Under the pieces are notes generated by a model. That model saw only the letters and a list, made by a program, of their open reading frames with translations. It had not been told where the DNA came from and did no database searches. The translations under genes were made by a program, and so were the position numbers. From contig NC_045147.1 in the NCBI RefSeq assembly GCF_008831285.2, positions 6,163,834-6,227,833 on the forward strand: DNA of 64,000 nt. The letters run 5' to 3'. The DNA comes from Nymphaea colorata. Taxonomy: Eukaryota > Streptophyta > Magnoliopsida > Nymphaeales > Nymphaeaceae. This document shows, piece by piece, positions 20,950-32,208 of this stretch (positions within the stretch are counted from its first letter, which is position 1; the number at the start of each line of letters is the position of its first letter).

Positions 20950-21839
20950 CTCGGTTTGGGCATTTCATCAGAGTCCGTAGTGAACAACCCAGATCCTCTT
21001 CTCTTATTCAAGGTAATATTTGTTTATTCCATGTTTGTAACTTAGTAGCATGCAACTAGGAATATTGATGGTTAGAGTGTGCTCGAACTAGTAGAATGTA
21101 CAAGACAACAAGGATAGTAGGGTTTTTGCACCTCAAAACCCAAGGTCGCCTGCTATTTTTGAAGATGTGGAGCCTTTGGGGGAACAACACCAAGCCCTTC
21201 ATTCATTCCTAATAAACGATATGTTTGGGCACATAATTATTAGAACCTATACAATGTTTGACCTCTGCCACAACATCCTACACAAGGAGAGGAACAAGGA
21301 GCTACAACTAAGAAGCATTGAAAGAGGACCACTCAGTTCTGTCTACACATCTCTCTTACATGGAGAAGACTACTACAAGTATTCCATTTCTTATGAGTTT
21401 CCAAGTTTTGGATTGTTGGTCACGAGGCCTGCCCCTAGTCAGTTTGAGTCTATAGGGGTACCAGTTTGGAGTCCATCGGGCCAAGTCTTGAGTTCTTTGA
21501 TCATGCAACATATAATAATGGAGTTTGATTTTGGTTTTACAAAATGATATATGGATGTTGTCGAACAAGTGATGGCATGGAGATTATAAGGCAGATAACA
21601 TTGTTTTCCCTTTCTTATGTAGAGATTGATGCTATTCAATTTTTATAGATGGATGCACATAACATTGATTGTGATGGACCTTGTGGTTCTGCTTCAGACT
21701 GGCCGGAGCAAAATGTATTCCTTATGCATGCTTTGCAAACCACAACAATAACAATTTGTGATCAAAACGAGCAAATCGGTCATTTGAGGTAGCTTCACGT
21801 TGAGACTCATTAAGTGATTGTCGCTTCAGCTCCAAAAGC

Positions 21840-22711
21840 AACCGGGGTTATTTATAAGAAGTTTAAGGACATGGATCACCCAATTCATAGGGTTAAAGAA
21901 TGCTAAAGACATGGATGAATGGCTTCAAGAGAGTAAAGGTGGAATCACACCTACCGACTGAGAGATAATGCTCATCGTTGGTGGGAGTCGACAAAGGAAT
22001 CTGGTTTAGGAAAGAGAAGACCATCTCTTGGGAGGACTGTGAGAGTACTCTCTAGAGGCCTACTCCCCCCAGCACGTGCAAGAGTGAAAGGTCCAGCACT
22101 TCGTGGATCTCACCCAAAGAGGCATGACTGTTGATGAATACACGACAAAGTTCCACAACTTAGAGCATTTCTACCCAACCATGTATCCAACCAAGCATTC
22201 GGGAGCTATGAAGTATTCATAGGATTGTGTGATGGTTTGAGGGTCCGTGTGATGACAAGTGGACTATGCATCCTAACTGAGGCTATAGCCATAGCTAGGC
22301 GACATGAGTTGAAACTCACCAACATGGGCAATCATTCAAGAGGAGGCAATCAACAATTCATTAAGAAGTGGTTCAATGACTAGCAGGGGAGTAGTCGTTA
22401 GTTTGGAGCATCACCAGCTAAATGAGGTCATGGAGATCAAAGGATCTACAACCACTGGCAACCACGTCAGAGATTACAACATGGAAACAAGCAGAACTTC
22501 CTGCAGCAGTCCACTTGTAACAAGTCAACGTGTTCCTCATGGGAACAAGCCTTGTCCCAGTAACATTGGTGCATGTTTAGTGTGTGGGAAGGTGAGACAC
22601 TTTTTTAGAGACTGCCCACAGTGGAAGATTGGTGGGAAGAGTAAAGGTCAGCTATGGCAACCACAGCAATGGCAACAACAGCAGTACCAACAGCAACTGA
22701 TGAGTACCTAG
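21840..22711 (+). pseudogene. Chromovirus gag remnant with zinc knuckle
   Basis: Pieces in shifting frames read as Ty3/gypsy gag: an AHRWWEST block (near 21970), ISWEDC (22036), a block ending RGMTVDEYTTKFHNLEHF (22120-22170), and, in the frame 22376-22711, a knuckle CLVCGKVRHFFRDC with the Cys, Cys, His, Cys spacing of gag zinc fingers. The end is glutamine-rich. Several frame changes make it non-functional. Confidence 0.8.
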
Positions 22712-22739
22712 TAGGGTGTATGTGGTCTCAATACAACAG

Positions 22740-22818
22740 GTCAATCAAGAGGCATCTGTCGTTGAAGGTACTATTCCCATTGCCAACCACACCACCCAAG
22801 TATTGTTTGATATAAGCA
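22740..22818 (+). pseudogene. Chromovirus protease, part before the insertion
   Basis: EASVVEGTIPIANHTTQVLF reaches the catalytic aspartate (FDI...) in the last codons before the Tat insertion. The remainder resumes at 37628-37632. Confidence 0.75.
22814..22818. repeat. Target site duplication of the Tat element, left
   Basis: AAGCA here and at 37628-37632 flank the Tat element. Removing the element and one copy rejoins the host protease frame. Confidence 0.85.
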
Positions 22819-23025
22819 TGTAATCACCCCAAATTATTCCAGAAGACTACGACTCTTCAAGGGAGCCTGAAGAGATCTCTTGGAGGGCTTCCTATTCATC
22901 ATCTTGTTGTTCTACTCAAGGGAATCTAGGAGCATTCCAAGAAAAGTTGTTTATTTTTCTTAAAATCATTTTTATTAGAGGTATGTAATCGACATCCCAT
23001 TTCATTCTTTTCATTGTTTTTTTTT

Positions 23026-23555
23026 TCTTGAATATAGCCTTGTTTTGGTTCCCTTGTTTCCTTTCTTTTTTTATCTCCCCATGGCCATATAAGATAGCTC
23101 TCAAATCTCTATTTTATGGTCAAGAAGCTATTCTTGAGTGCACCAAGAAAATGAGAAGATGAGATGATATTTTATTTTACGATTGGATCATGCCCTCTCT
23201 TTTCTTGCATATAATCTTGTTGTGGTTCCCTTATTTCCTCTTTTTTTCATCTCTTCATGGCAATATAAGATAGCTCTAAAATCGCCTTTTCAGAGTCAAG
23301 AAGCTATTCTTGAGGGCACCAGAAGCATGAAAAGATGAGATGATATTTCATTGAATGATTGCATCATGTTCTAACTCTTCTTCAATATAGTCTTGTTTTG
23401 GTTCCCTTATTTCCTCTCTTCTTCATCTCCCTATGGCCATATGAGATAGCTCTCAAATCTCTCTTTTAGAGTCAAGAAGCTATGCTTGAGTGCACCGAGA
23501 GCATGAGAAGATGAGATGATATTACATTATATGATTGAACAAGTTATTTCTATTA
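23026..23555 (+). repeat. Triplicated 177-bp unit in the Tat 5' LTR
   Basis: Units start near 23026, 23203 and 23379 with TCTTGAATATAG-like sequence, then CTTGTTTTGGTTCCC, ATGGCCATATAAGATAGCTC, GTCAAGAAGCTATTCTTGAG and GAAGATGAGATGATATT. The partner LTR has the same three units; the related LTR at 14800-18786 has one. Confidence 0.88.
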
Positions 23556-24262
23556 CTTGAATGTTGTTTTATTTTGGAGATATTATTCATGCATAATTGC
23601 TTAATTTTTCTATTCATATATGTGAATGCACGGCGAGAATGAGAGTATAGTTTGAAACTATTTATTCTTATGTTAATTTTCGAGGTTGGGGCTTGTCCAA
23701 CCCATAGAAAACTCTCACGAATATGTACATGTTAATAAGCATTTTCATGTCATTTTGCGTTAGTTTCATTTTTAATACTTTGATTAGGAGCCCTAATGAG
23801 CACCTTATCATGTGGTTTAATTTTCTTCGATACCCAACGGTGGAAGAAACATATTCCTTTGAAGTAAATGAAATGTTTATGTTTTATGTCCATATATAAA
23901 AATATTTGAAATCATGTTTTCCAAAACATTTTCGAAAGAATATTTTCTAATGTAACTTTGGAGACTTAGCTTAGGCTCTCGCATGAGTCTCAGCTCTCCT
24001 CCGGCCTACATCAAATTTGAAGTCAGATGTTTTAAGTTATTTCCTAATTTTTAATCTCATGAAAACATATGATGAGACATGTTATATACATCTATGTGTA
24101 CATGATGATTTCCTTCATTCTTCTCTCTTTATGTTCTCAAATATTATTTTACACATTTTCACATATACATGAACACACACATATATGTGTTCTATTTTCT
24201 CTTTCTAGAAACTTTTATTTCTCTCTTCAAGATTAAATATCTTCTTTTATGAATTTATTAAT

Positions 24263-24430
24263 GTGTGTGTGTGTGTGTATATATATATATTTTATTTATT
24301 TATTTATTTATTTATTTATTTGTTTATCTATTTCTTTTCTTCTAAAATCTCTCTTTCTCCTCAAATCAATGTTCTCTTTTATAAAGTTTCTTATATGTAT
24401 ATGTGTGATAAGATGAACATGTATATATGC

Positions 24431-24478
<48 letters not shown>
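24263..24478. repeat. Microsatellite cluster (TG)n, (AT)n, (TTTA)n, (CT)n
   Basis: TG, AT and TTTA runs at 24263-24320 and a pure CT run at about 24434-24477. The 3' LTR has a matching cluster near 36440-36621 with different lengths, as expected for microsatellites of common origin. Confidence 0.9.
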
Positions 24479-24479
<1 letters not shown>

Positions 24480-25493
24480 AAGAACTTGTCTTTCTTTTCT
24501 ATTTAAATTAATACTTCATTTTCAAAAGTTTTCACAAACATACGTGTACACATATTCATCTATAGATGTATGTATGTATATATAAAATACATACAAAGAT
24601 ATGTATCTTTTTATTTTTAAAATCTTTCCTTTAGTGATCTTCAAAATTTTTCTCTTTCTCTTTCTCCTTATTTCTCTTGTGATTAAGTCTCTATCTTTTC
24701 CATTCTTTTGAACATATTTTTCTTTCAAGATCATTTTCATTTAACAACTTCACCAAGACCAAAACTCAAGTGATGACCCAATATTAGATTCATGTTTGAT
24801 GGTCTACAACCCCAATCCATTTTTAAAAACTTTTCCTTCTTATATATGATAATTATGAAAACAAAAAATTTAGATGTATATTATGGTAGGAATGTTTTTA
24901 GATGAATGCTATGGTAGAAATGTTTTTAGATGAATGTTGTGGTAAGAATGAATTAATTTTTTCTAGTCATATAAGATCAATGCATTCATGCATTCTCACT
25001 CACTTAATATCACTTATGATCACAAGCACCTCTGTAAAGAATTTAAGGAAGATGAGATGGAACTTTAACTAAGTAGTAACTAAATTAGAGTAAAATCTCA
25101 AACCTACTTAACGTTTTAAGAGAATACTAAAGTAACTTGAAATTGACTTCCCAAGTTTTTCAAATAATATTTATAAAGATTTCTCAATTCTAGTTTCCTC
25201 AAAATGTTTTACATTCTTAAGTAATTCTTTAAGAACTTTCAAAAGTTTGAAACATGAAACTTTCAATATTTTTTTCTCAAACACTACACTACATATAGAA
25301 TGTAGAGATGTTTAAGCCAAAATGAAATGCACCAATAATGAATATAGCTATTGGATTGGTTACCTTTGGTAAAGGCACCGAAAACGGTCGATCCTCGTAC
25401 CGACAAGCGAATCCCCTTCTCTCTCATTTTCAAAACGAAACTCATTTTTCTGAAGCACTCCAAAAACAACCAAATTTTGGGGATGCAAATAGA

Positions 25494-25510
25494 TGGCGAC
25501 CGTGATGGGA
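25494..25510 (+). other. Primer binding site of the Tat element
   Basis: TGGCGACCGTGATGGGA begins two bases after the 5' LTR. A TGGCGAC start is typical of Tat/Ogre elements, which use a tRNA other than initiator Met (tRNA-Arg has been proposed for such sites). Confidence 0.75.
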
Positions 25511-26239
25511 TCCATCATTGTGTGGTTATGATTATCATTGATGCATTTCCATTTATTTGAACATCTCACATACTGCCGATGATAAAACAAGTCTCCTATT
25601 TTGAAATTAACCCCATCGGCATTTCATTATATTGCTTGGTGATTGTGTTTGCTTTCATGCACATAAGACTAATTGAGGAGGATCAATCATGGTCACTTAG
25701 ATATAGTATCAAATACAACCCTCCTCAATTTAAGAGTTGTTTGAAAACAATGTTTACTCCTCTATTTATTTTAAAAATCATCTTAGGCAACATTACATTA
25801 GAGACAGTTGAATTTGCATATTTCAAAACTCCTCATACCTATTTGTCTCGGTTATCATGTTGTCGGGCTTGGTTTTATGCTGTAGAACAAGACTAAGTCT
25901 TACAACTGGACCACACCTTGGGCAGGAAAGCCTTCTCGTTAGTACCATGAGTGATAATTTGTGGTATATCGATGAGTGATCAAGAAGAAGTTGATGAACC
26001 TAATCCTTATTTGCCTAAAAAAGAATCTATGCTAGTACTAAGCCATTCAGCTAAAGTATATAAGCATAACTTGATATTGGATTATCGTGACAAAAAATTA
26101 TCAGGTCCATATATCAATTTTTGTCCAAAATTATTTTAAATGACATATGGATGTGCATAAAACCTTATCTGATGATTTACAACCACATTATATACCTCTA
26201 CTGCATATTGTTTTTGTCAACTTAGTCTGTCATTTTCAC
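25511..26239 (+). other. Tat leader and start of ORF1, no clear domain
   Basis: Open pieces at 25579-25896 and 25951-26139 show no domain. The second, starting MSDQEEVDEPNPYLPKKES near 25969, could be the N-terminus of ORF1. A TTTCAG at about 26257 before the mobile-domain part could be a splice acceptor, but no matching donor was identified. Confidence 0.4.
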
Positions 26240-27500
26240 TAATATAATCTCTTATCTTTCAGAGTCATCATTCAAGATGCATTTTTTCCAACATGGTGTT
26301 ACCTTCTCTTATGATTACATCCTCTTCGGGGAAGGACCCGAACGGTGTACTTACATCTCCCTTGAGTCCAAACTTTTGGCTCCTAAATGGTATCGGTCTT
26401 GGTATCCCACATTCTCTCGGATGTTTCCTTCTTTTTGAAGAATGTGGGCTAGAGACAGTGGCAGCTGGAGGAATGCAAGCAGTGGATGGAAATTTGATGC
26501 ATGTAATTGCCGAGCGATGGAACCCAAGGACCTCCTCTTTTTTGTTTCTATGGAGAGAAATGACAGTGTTATTAGATGAATTTGCTGAAACACTGGACCT
26601 CCCCACCCCAACTTGTGACCTAAATGAACCATTAGAAAAATAGTTCTTCATAAACCGACTAAGGTTAATGCAAATGATCTTATAGCTCACTTTACTGGAC
26701 AAAAAACTTGGCTTCTAGTAGAAAACCATGAGAGTCATCTCCTCAACCTGAAAATTTTATATGAAAATTTTGATATCTATGTTGAACCTTCCACTTTGCC
26801 TCAAAAAAGTCATAGGAAGAATTAAACATTGTATGATGCTCTGCACAGTGAGAGTAACCCTTTTCACCGATGGAAGTGACCTCATAGATGTTCGTATTGC
26901 CCAACTTTTTCGAAAATAGAGACATAGTGGGACCCAACACTTGTCAGTAGCAATGACAACCTTCGCTTTTCTTTACTGAGGACTCACCTGCTTCACCATT
27001 AAAGATACCAACTTCATAGAAGGATGCACATATGCTTTGCAATTGTGGTCTATCAAGCGCAAAGAGACCTCAAGCAGCCTATTCAGAAACACTCATGGAG
27101 CATTGACAATCTTAGAATAATATTGTTGTTCGATCGAGTAGTTGGATGGAGATGAGATCATTTGTGGCCATTGTGACCGTTGTCAAGGCCCGCGTCGATA
27201 CACTCACCATCATCATGTGCGTACCACACTCTTGGGCCCTTATTTCATAGTTGATTATTATGCTGATAGATGCATGAGACAGTTCTCTCAAAGATAGAAG
27301 ATGGTTTCTTTGCATGCACCAATCGAAGCTATTCTTGAATTCAGCCTTAGTTCTTCTCAATGGGCAGCATTGTTTGCAGTAGCTCGACAAGAATGAAAGG
27401 CACATATATCACACACTTGGTTCACAGGCCTAGTGATAAAGAAGGAATATGCCGGGTGGTGGGATGCCAACCGACTGCCATCCATCATTCCTTAAAAGTT
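26240..27500 (+). pseudogene. Tat ORF1 remnant with plant mobile domain
   Basis: The frame 26293-26643 contains ERWNPRTSSFLFLWREM followed by TVLLDEFAETLDLPT. This matches the signature of the plant mobile domain (PMD, the 'aminotransferase-like' domain of MAIN/MAIL proteins), which reads roughly ERWxPxTxxFxxxxxEMTxxLxDVxxLLxLP. Another piece near 26240-26410 in a different frame (LFGEGPERCTYISLES) and GCTYALQLW near 27023 look like earlier and later parts of the same protein. PMD genes are known to occur mainly in plant transposons, including Ty3/gypsy elements. Stops and frameshifts are numerous. Its role in the element is unknown. Confidence 0.68.
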
Positions 27501-27947
27501 TATGTTGTCAACATTGTACTTGATATGACATCTTCAGTTGTTGTCATCTTTGTTAGTGTTTTCTTTAGATGTAACTCTTAAAAACTCTCAATGCAATATG
27601 AACCTTCATTTTGTCATCATTTCCCTCCAATGACTTTCACTTTCTTGTCTCATAAGGTGAATGAATACTTGAAAGCCAACTAGATGGTTGAGACTAGAGC
27701 ACAAACTAATCAAGCTACTCTGAACGAAGCTTCATCCTCTAATCCTATACCAGAAACACTTGGCTTCTCAGCAATAGAGCCAGAAGGCTACCATATGTTC
27801 CGGTTGTTTATGGAGTGATTCATAAAGGAACATGAAGAACAAAAACCCCTAATGATTACTCCATAACCAGAGAATGCAAAAAATGCCAAGCAAAAGAGAA
27901 AGAAGAAAAACAATAAATCTTCCCCTACAGATCGGCATGAAGATCAT

Positions 27948-28960
27948 TTGGGTTCAGATTCAGCAACTATTAAGGAGGAAAAACCTAAATTATTTCTCCT
28001 CAAGAAGAAAAGGATAACAAAGAGAAGCAAGAAGGAAAAAGAAATTATAGAGAAAAGCAGCTCACCTAGCTCTATCACCACTAGAAGTTCGGAAGAGAAA
28101 CCCAAAAGAAAGAAAAAACCTACCAAAAAAGGCAAAAGGACAAAGAAGTACATCCCCACCAGTAGCTCAGACAGTGAGAGTTCTGTAGAGAAAGTAAAGG
28201 AGATCAAGGGCAATAAGAAAAAGACAAAGTCAAAATTGGTTGAATCAAGTGATGATGAAAGTCCAACTAAACGCATGTTTTATGAAATGGAGAAAAGAAT
28301 GAACAATCTTAAACTTAGGGAAAAAGGAAAATGCTCATACTCATGTGATGATTACTACCTTGGTATTGAAGGGGATGAAGACATGAAAGGCTTGCCCAAG
28401 AAGTTCCTCAAATATGATGGAACCACATGCCCACATGTTCATCTTTCAACCTTCTTCAATGATTGCTACAAAATCCGGACAAACAACAAAGCTTGTTTCG
28501 CTATTTTTCAAGAAGTCTTGAAGGCTTTGCCGCACAATGGTACAAAGATTGAACTAAAGGAATTTGACAAATTGATTAACATGTTTGTTGAAAGATTTGA
28601 ACAAAATGCTCTCATGGCTCCAACCCTCAGTACCATTAGCATTCTCCGTCAATAACAATGAGAAAAAGTCGAGAATTCATGTAAAAATAGAGAATTCAAT
28701 GCAACAAGAGGAATGAGCTCATTTTTTAAACACAAGCTTTGTCACTCATTAGAAAAAATCTTGCTCAGCCCTTGAAAAGTCTTATCCACAATGCCCCAAT
28801 CGAGACCTTTGTTGAGTTGATTGAACATGCAAATTCAATAGAGAAAGGAATTAAGGAAGGTGATTTTGATGGAATCATTGCTCCTAAGTACAAGGAAGAT
28901 AGAAAGAAAGGAGAGAGGACACAATTGCCTGCACACTTTATAGCTAATGTCGGCATTTGA
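27948..28960 (+). pseudogene. Tat gag remnant
   Basis: The frame 27948-28655 starts with a Lys/Ser-rich segment and then reads GLPKKFLKYDGTTCPHVHLS, the KYDGTTCP-x2-HL signature of Tat/Ogre gag. FVERFEQNALMAPTLSTIS matches the gag helix region. After a stop it continues at 28739-28960 with APIETFVELIEHANSIEKGI, the usual gag C-terminal part. I see no zinc knuckle, in keeping with Tat gag. The Lys-rich N-terminal part (about residues 1-110) makes the opposite strand look like a membrane protein; that is an artefact. Confidence 0.85.
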
Positions 28961-29074
28961 AAGGACAATGGGAATCATTATAGAAATAAAAAATAAGTCA
29001 ATCATAAGAAGAACACGCAGTTTCCCAAAGACTTTTATCCTAGAGGCGGCGATGATGAATTATCATATGACTCT

Positions 29075-29521
29075 TTGGACGAAGATCCCTGCTACTTGGA
29101 TGAGGTCCTCCCCTTGGAAGAGCGTATGGTTGAGGGAGATTGGATTCGAGCCTCTAAGGACCAGTCAATTACCTTTTCAGAAAAGGACATCTCAAAATGG
29201 GGATATTACCATGTAGATGCTCTTCATATCGTCGAACAGGTCAATGGGATGATTGTGCTACATGTACTGATCGATGGAGCAAGTGGCTTAAATATCTGTC
29301 CTCATCTCACGACCAAAGCTTTGAGATTTCATGAAGACAAATATCGCTCTGATGATATCAAGATCTATGGATACGATACCCGAAGTATGAATAGCAAAGG
29401 TACCCTCGACATGAACGTGATAATTGAAAGCACTGGCCACTGCATGGTATTATATATGGTGGATGTACCACCATCATATAACTTACTTTTGGAACGACCT
29501 TGGATCCACCAAGTACGATGA
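29075..29521 (+). pseudogene. Tat aspartic protease
   Basis: The 148-codon open frame includes MIVLHVLIDGASGLNICP and VPPSYNLLLERPWIH. Tat proteases usually have V-L-I-D-x-G-S-S-x-N and end with LLGRPWIH. Here the residues after the aspartate are GASG, so the D-[ST]-G or D-N-G motif is altered and activity is doubtful. Confidence 0.85.
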
Positions 29522-30239
29522 ATCTCATCCACTCTTCATCAGTGCCTCAAATAAAATTTTGGCCCATCAGTCTTCATCGTACGTGCTGAGGATCCGATCG
29601 AAAGGTTGGTGCAACCAATTCTCCCCAGGCCAATTGATTCGATGGATGTACCCAGCATAAAAACAACGAAGGAAATACCTTTGAAAGAATAGATGCAAAA
29701 CATGGAGATCGGCAAATCATTCGAGAGCGCTTATACTATTTCAAGTAATTTGAGTTATCAAAAACAATCCTTGTATGTTCATTTCATGAAAAACCCTAAG
29801 GGATTTCAGTTGCTTGTTAAAGGTGGCTATCGTTCATTCACTAGCCTCGGGAAGAATGAAGATGACATCTTGCAACCGATTATCCATTTTCAGATGAACA
29901 CTAGAGGACTGGGATATCAAAAAGAAATTTGAAGAAGATCGTGTTGGTTGATAGTATTCACCTTTGTTTCAAATCCTCCCATGAACTTTGTAATCTTAAA
30001 CTTCTTTTTGTCCGATCACTTGAGAGGACCCTCTCTATGAACTAAGAATTTTTGATATGCAATGCAAGTAATCTTTTTTTAGCAATTTTAGTTTTGTTCA
30101 ATTTTTCCTTCATCCTCCTCTCTACATGATGTCGGAATTCAACATGTCTCAGTTTCTTCTTTTTCCGCGTAAGTCCCCCCAGAAAGCATTTATCAAACAA
30201 ACAGTCGGTGAAGTTGAACATACGACAATACTCGAATTG

Positions 30240-31218
30240 TAATTATTAGAATTCGCTCAGATTCAAAGACAAAAACACCTCTCACTCTTAGTTAATGATC
30301 TGATTGAAGAGAATAATATTGAAATCAGTGAGAATCCAAAGATCATTCAAATTGGTACTAGTTTATTAGTAGATGAGAAGAAAGAGTTGGTGGACTTTCT
30401 CATAAGCCACCAAGAAGTTTTCGCACGGATCTATGAGGATATGCTAGGTTTAGACCCGTAGTTGGTTGAGCATCATTTGCCCCTAAGTCCTAATTGCAAG
30501 CCAGTTAAATAAAAATTGTGCAAGTTTCATCCTCGATAGAAGGGCATGTAATAGAAGGATTAGAAGACCTACTAAGAGCAAAATTCATTCATGTCATCGA
30601 TTACCCAGAATGGTTGGCTAACATCGTAGTTGTTCCCATGAAAAATAGTAAAGTCAGATTATGCATCGACTTTCGAGTCCTAAACAAAGTCATGCCAAAA
30701 GATGATTATCCACTTCCAAACATTGATTTGTTGGTAGACAGTATTGCAGGTCATGCCATGTTCTTTTCATGAATGGATAGTCGAGATATAACCAAATCAA
30801 ATTAACAATCAAGGATCAACCTAAGACAGCTTTTACTACACCTTGAGGCACTTTCTGTTACACAGTGATGTCGTTTGGGTTGAAGAATGCTGGAGTAACT
30901 TATCAAAGAACCTTGACCGCCATCTTCCATGACCAGATGCACAAAATTATGGATGCATATATCGATCATATATTGATTAAGTATAAGGTAAGAGAAGACC
31001 ACATTGAAACCCTCACCCAGGTGTTTGAGAGACTCTTACGGTACAAGCTTTATTTAAATCCTCAAAAATGTGTATTTGGGGTTGAATCGGGTAAACTTTT
31101 GGGTTTCATGGTCTGTAAAAGGGAAACCGAGATGGATCTTACCAAAGCTAAAATGATCATTGATATGCCACCCCCTACTAATATCAAGAAACTGCGAAGT
31201 TTGCAAGGGCAAATCTAG
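30240..31218 (+). pseudogene. Tat reverse transcriptase
   Basis: A pre-RT segment (LVDEKKELVDFLISHQEVFA, then VEHHLPLSPNCKPVK) leads into RT: IDYPEWLANIVVVPMKN, KVRLCIDFRVLNKVMPKDDY and, after stops, MDAYIDHILIKYKVREDHIE and LYLNPQKCVFGVESGKLLGF. The catalytic YVDD or YIDD reads YIDH here, so the second catalytic aspartate is lost. Stops near 30460, 30509, 30770 and beyond confirm it is dead. Confidence 0.88.
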
Positions 31219-31249
31219 TCCATTAGACGATTTATTTCCGACCTAGCCA

Positions 31250-31720
31250 TGAGAAGTGAACCATTCAACCAATTGTTGAGGAAAAGCACCAAGTTTGAAT
31301 GGGGTTTTGAGTGCCAAAAGTCATTTGAAAAGATCAAGAGATACCTTCTAAATCCACCAATCTTAAAACATCCAGTATTGGGTAGACCATTGTTGCTTTA
31401 CATCACAGTGAATGAGTGAGCATGTGGTGGCTTTTTGGCACAATATGAGGAAGGAAGTCGCATCGAGCATGTAATTTATTATATTAGCAAAACTTTTGTT
31501 CAATATAAAAAGAAATACTCTCCAATAGAAAAAACTTATCTAGAAATGGTTTGGATATGTCAGAAGCTGAGACATTATTTGTAAGCTTGTGAGGTCAAGA
31601 TACTCTCCAAGCTAAATCCTTTTAAGTACATCTTGGAACAGCTTTCTTTAATGGACGCACTGTCAAATGGCAATCTGATGATGCAATATGATCTTAAATA
31701 TGTGTCCTAAAAGTCAATCA
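31250..31720 (+). pseudogene. Tat RNase H (retroviral type)
   Basis: Fragments include LRKSTKFEWGFECQKSFEKI and KKYSPIEKTYLEMVWICQKL, the connection and RNase H region of Ty3/gypsy pol. It has stop codons and little of the active site can be confirmed. Confidence 0.7.
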
Positions 31721-31836
31721 AAGGACAAGCAATTGTATATAAGTTAGCATACTTTCTCCAGTATCAGGAAATCAAAACGAACGATGAGTTTTCATATGAG
31801 CAAGTACTCAGATTGGAAACAGTTTTAATATAGAAG

Positions 31837-32200
31837 ATGTACTTTGATGGATCCAGAAACGTGATGGGAGCTGGTATAGACATTTTACTCATCACTCTAA
31901 AAGATGAAATGATCTCGTACTCTTTGAAACTTGACTTTCTATGTACCCATAACATGACTGAATATGAAGCTCTCACACAAAGACTTCGTTCTTTGATAAG
32001 CTTTCAAGTAAAAAGGATGCAAGCCTTCGGCGACTCACAACTTATCATCAATGAAGTGAACGAAGAATGGCAAGTCAAAGATGAAAAGTTGGTGTCATAT
32101 CAAGAGATCGCTACCACCTTGATTTGTTAGTAAGAAGAAGTACAACTAGCTCACATAAAAAGAGAAGGCAACCCTATTGCAGATGGCCTCGCAAGTTTAG
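31837..32200 (+). pseudogene. Tat second RNase H (archaeal type)
   Basis: MYFDGSRNVMGAGIDILLIT supplies the first catalytic aspartate, TEYEALTQRL the glutamate region and MQAFGDSQLIINEVN the next aspartate. After a stop IADGLASLGS ends the domain. An archaeal-type RNase H placed between the usual RNase H and integrase is a known acquisition of Tat-lineage elements. Confidence 0.85.
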
Positions 32201-32208
32201 GATCCACT

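Larger units (their letters stand above)
22819..25491 (+). repeat. 5' LTR of the Tat element, internally deleted
   Basis: 2673 bp. It starts TGTAATCACCCCAAATT and ends GGGGATGCAAATA (final C of CA changed to T). After 27 bases it jumps to ACTACGACTCTTC, which lies about 1 kb further inside the partner LTR. The deleted block contains the TATA region of the partner. A 177-bp unit is present three times in tandem (23026-23555). Confidence 0.88.

Noticed and set aside
27944-28276. Leu/Phe-rich 'membrane protein' frame on the - strand
   Set aside because: Complement of the Lys-rich segment of the Tat gag.
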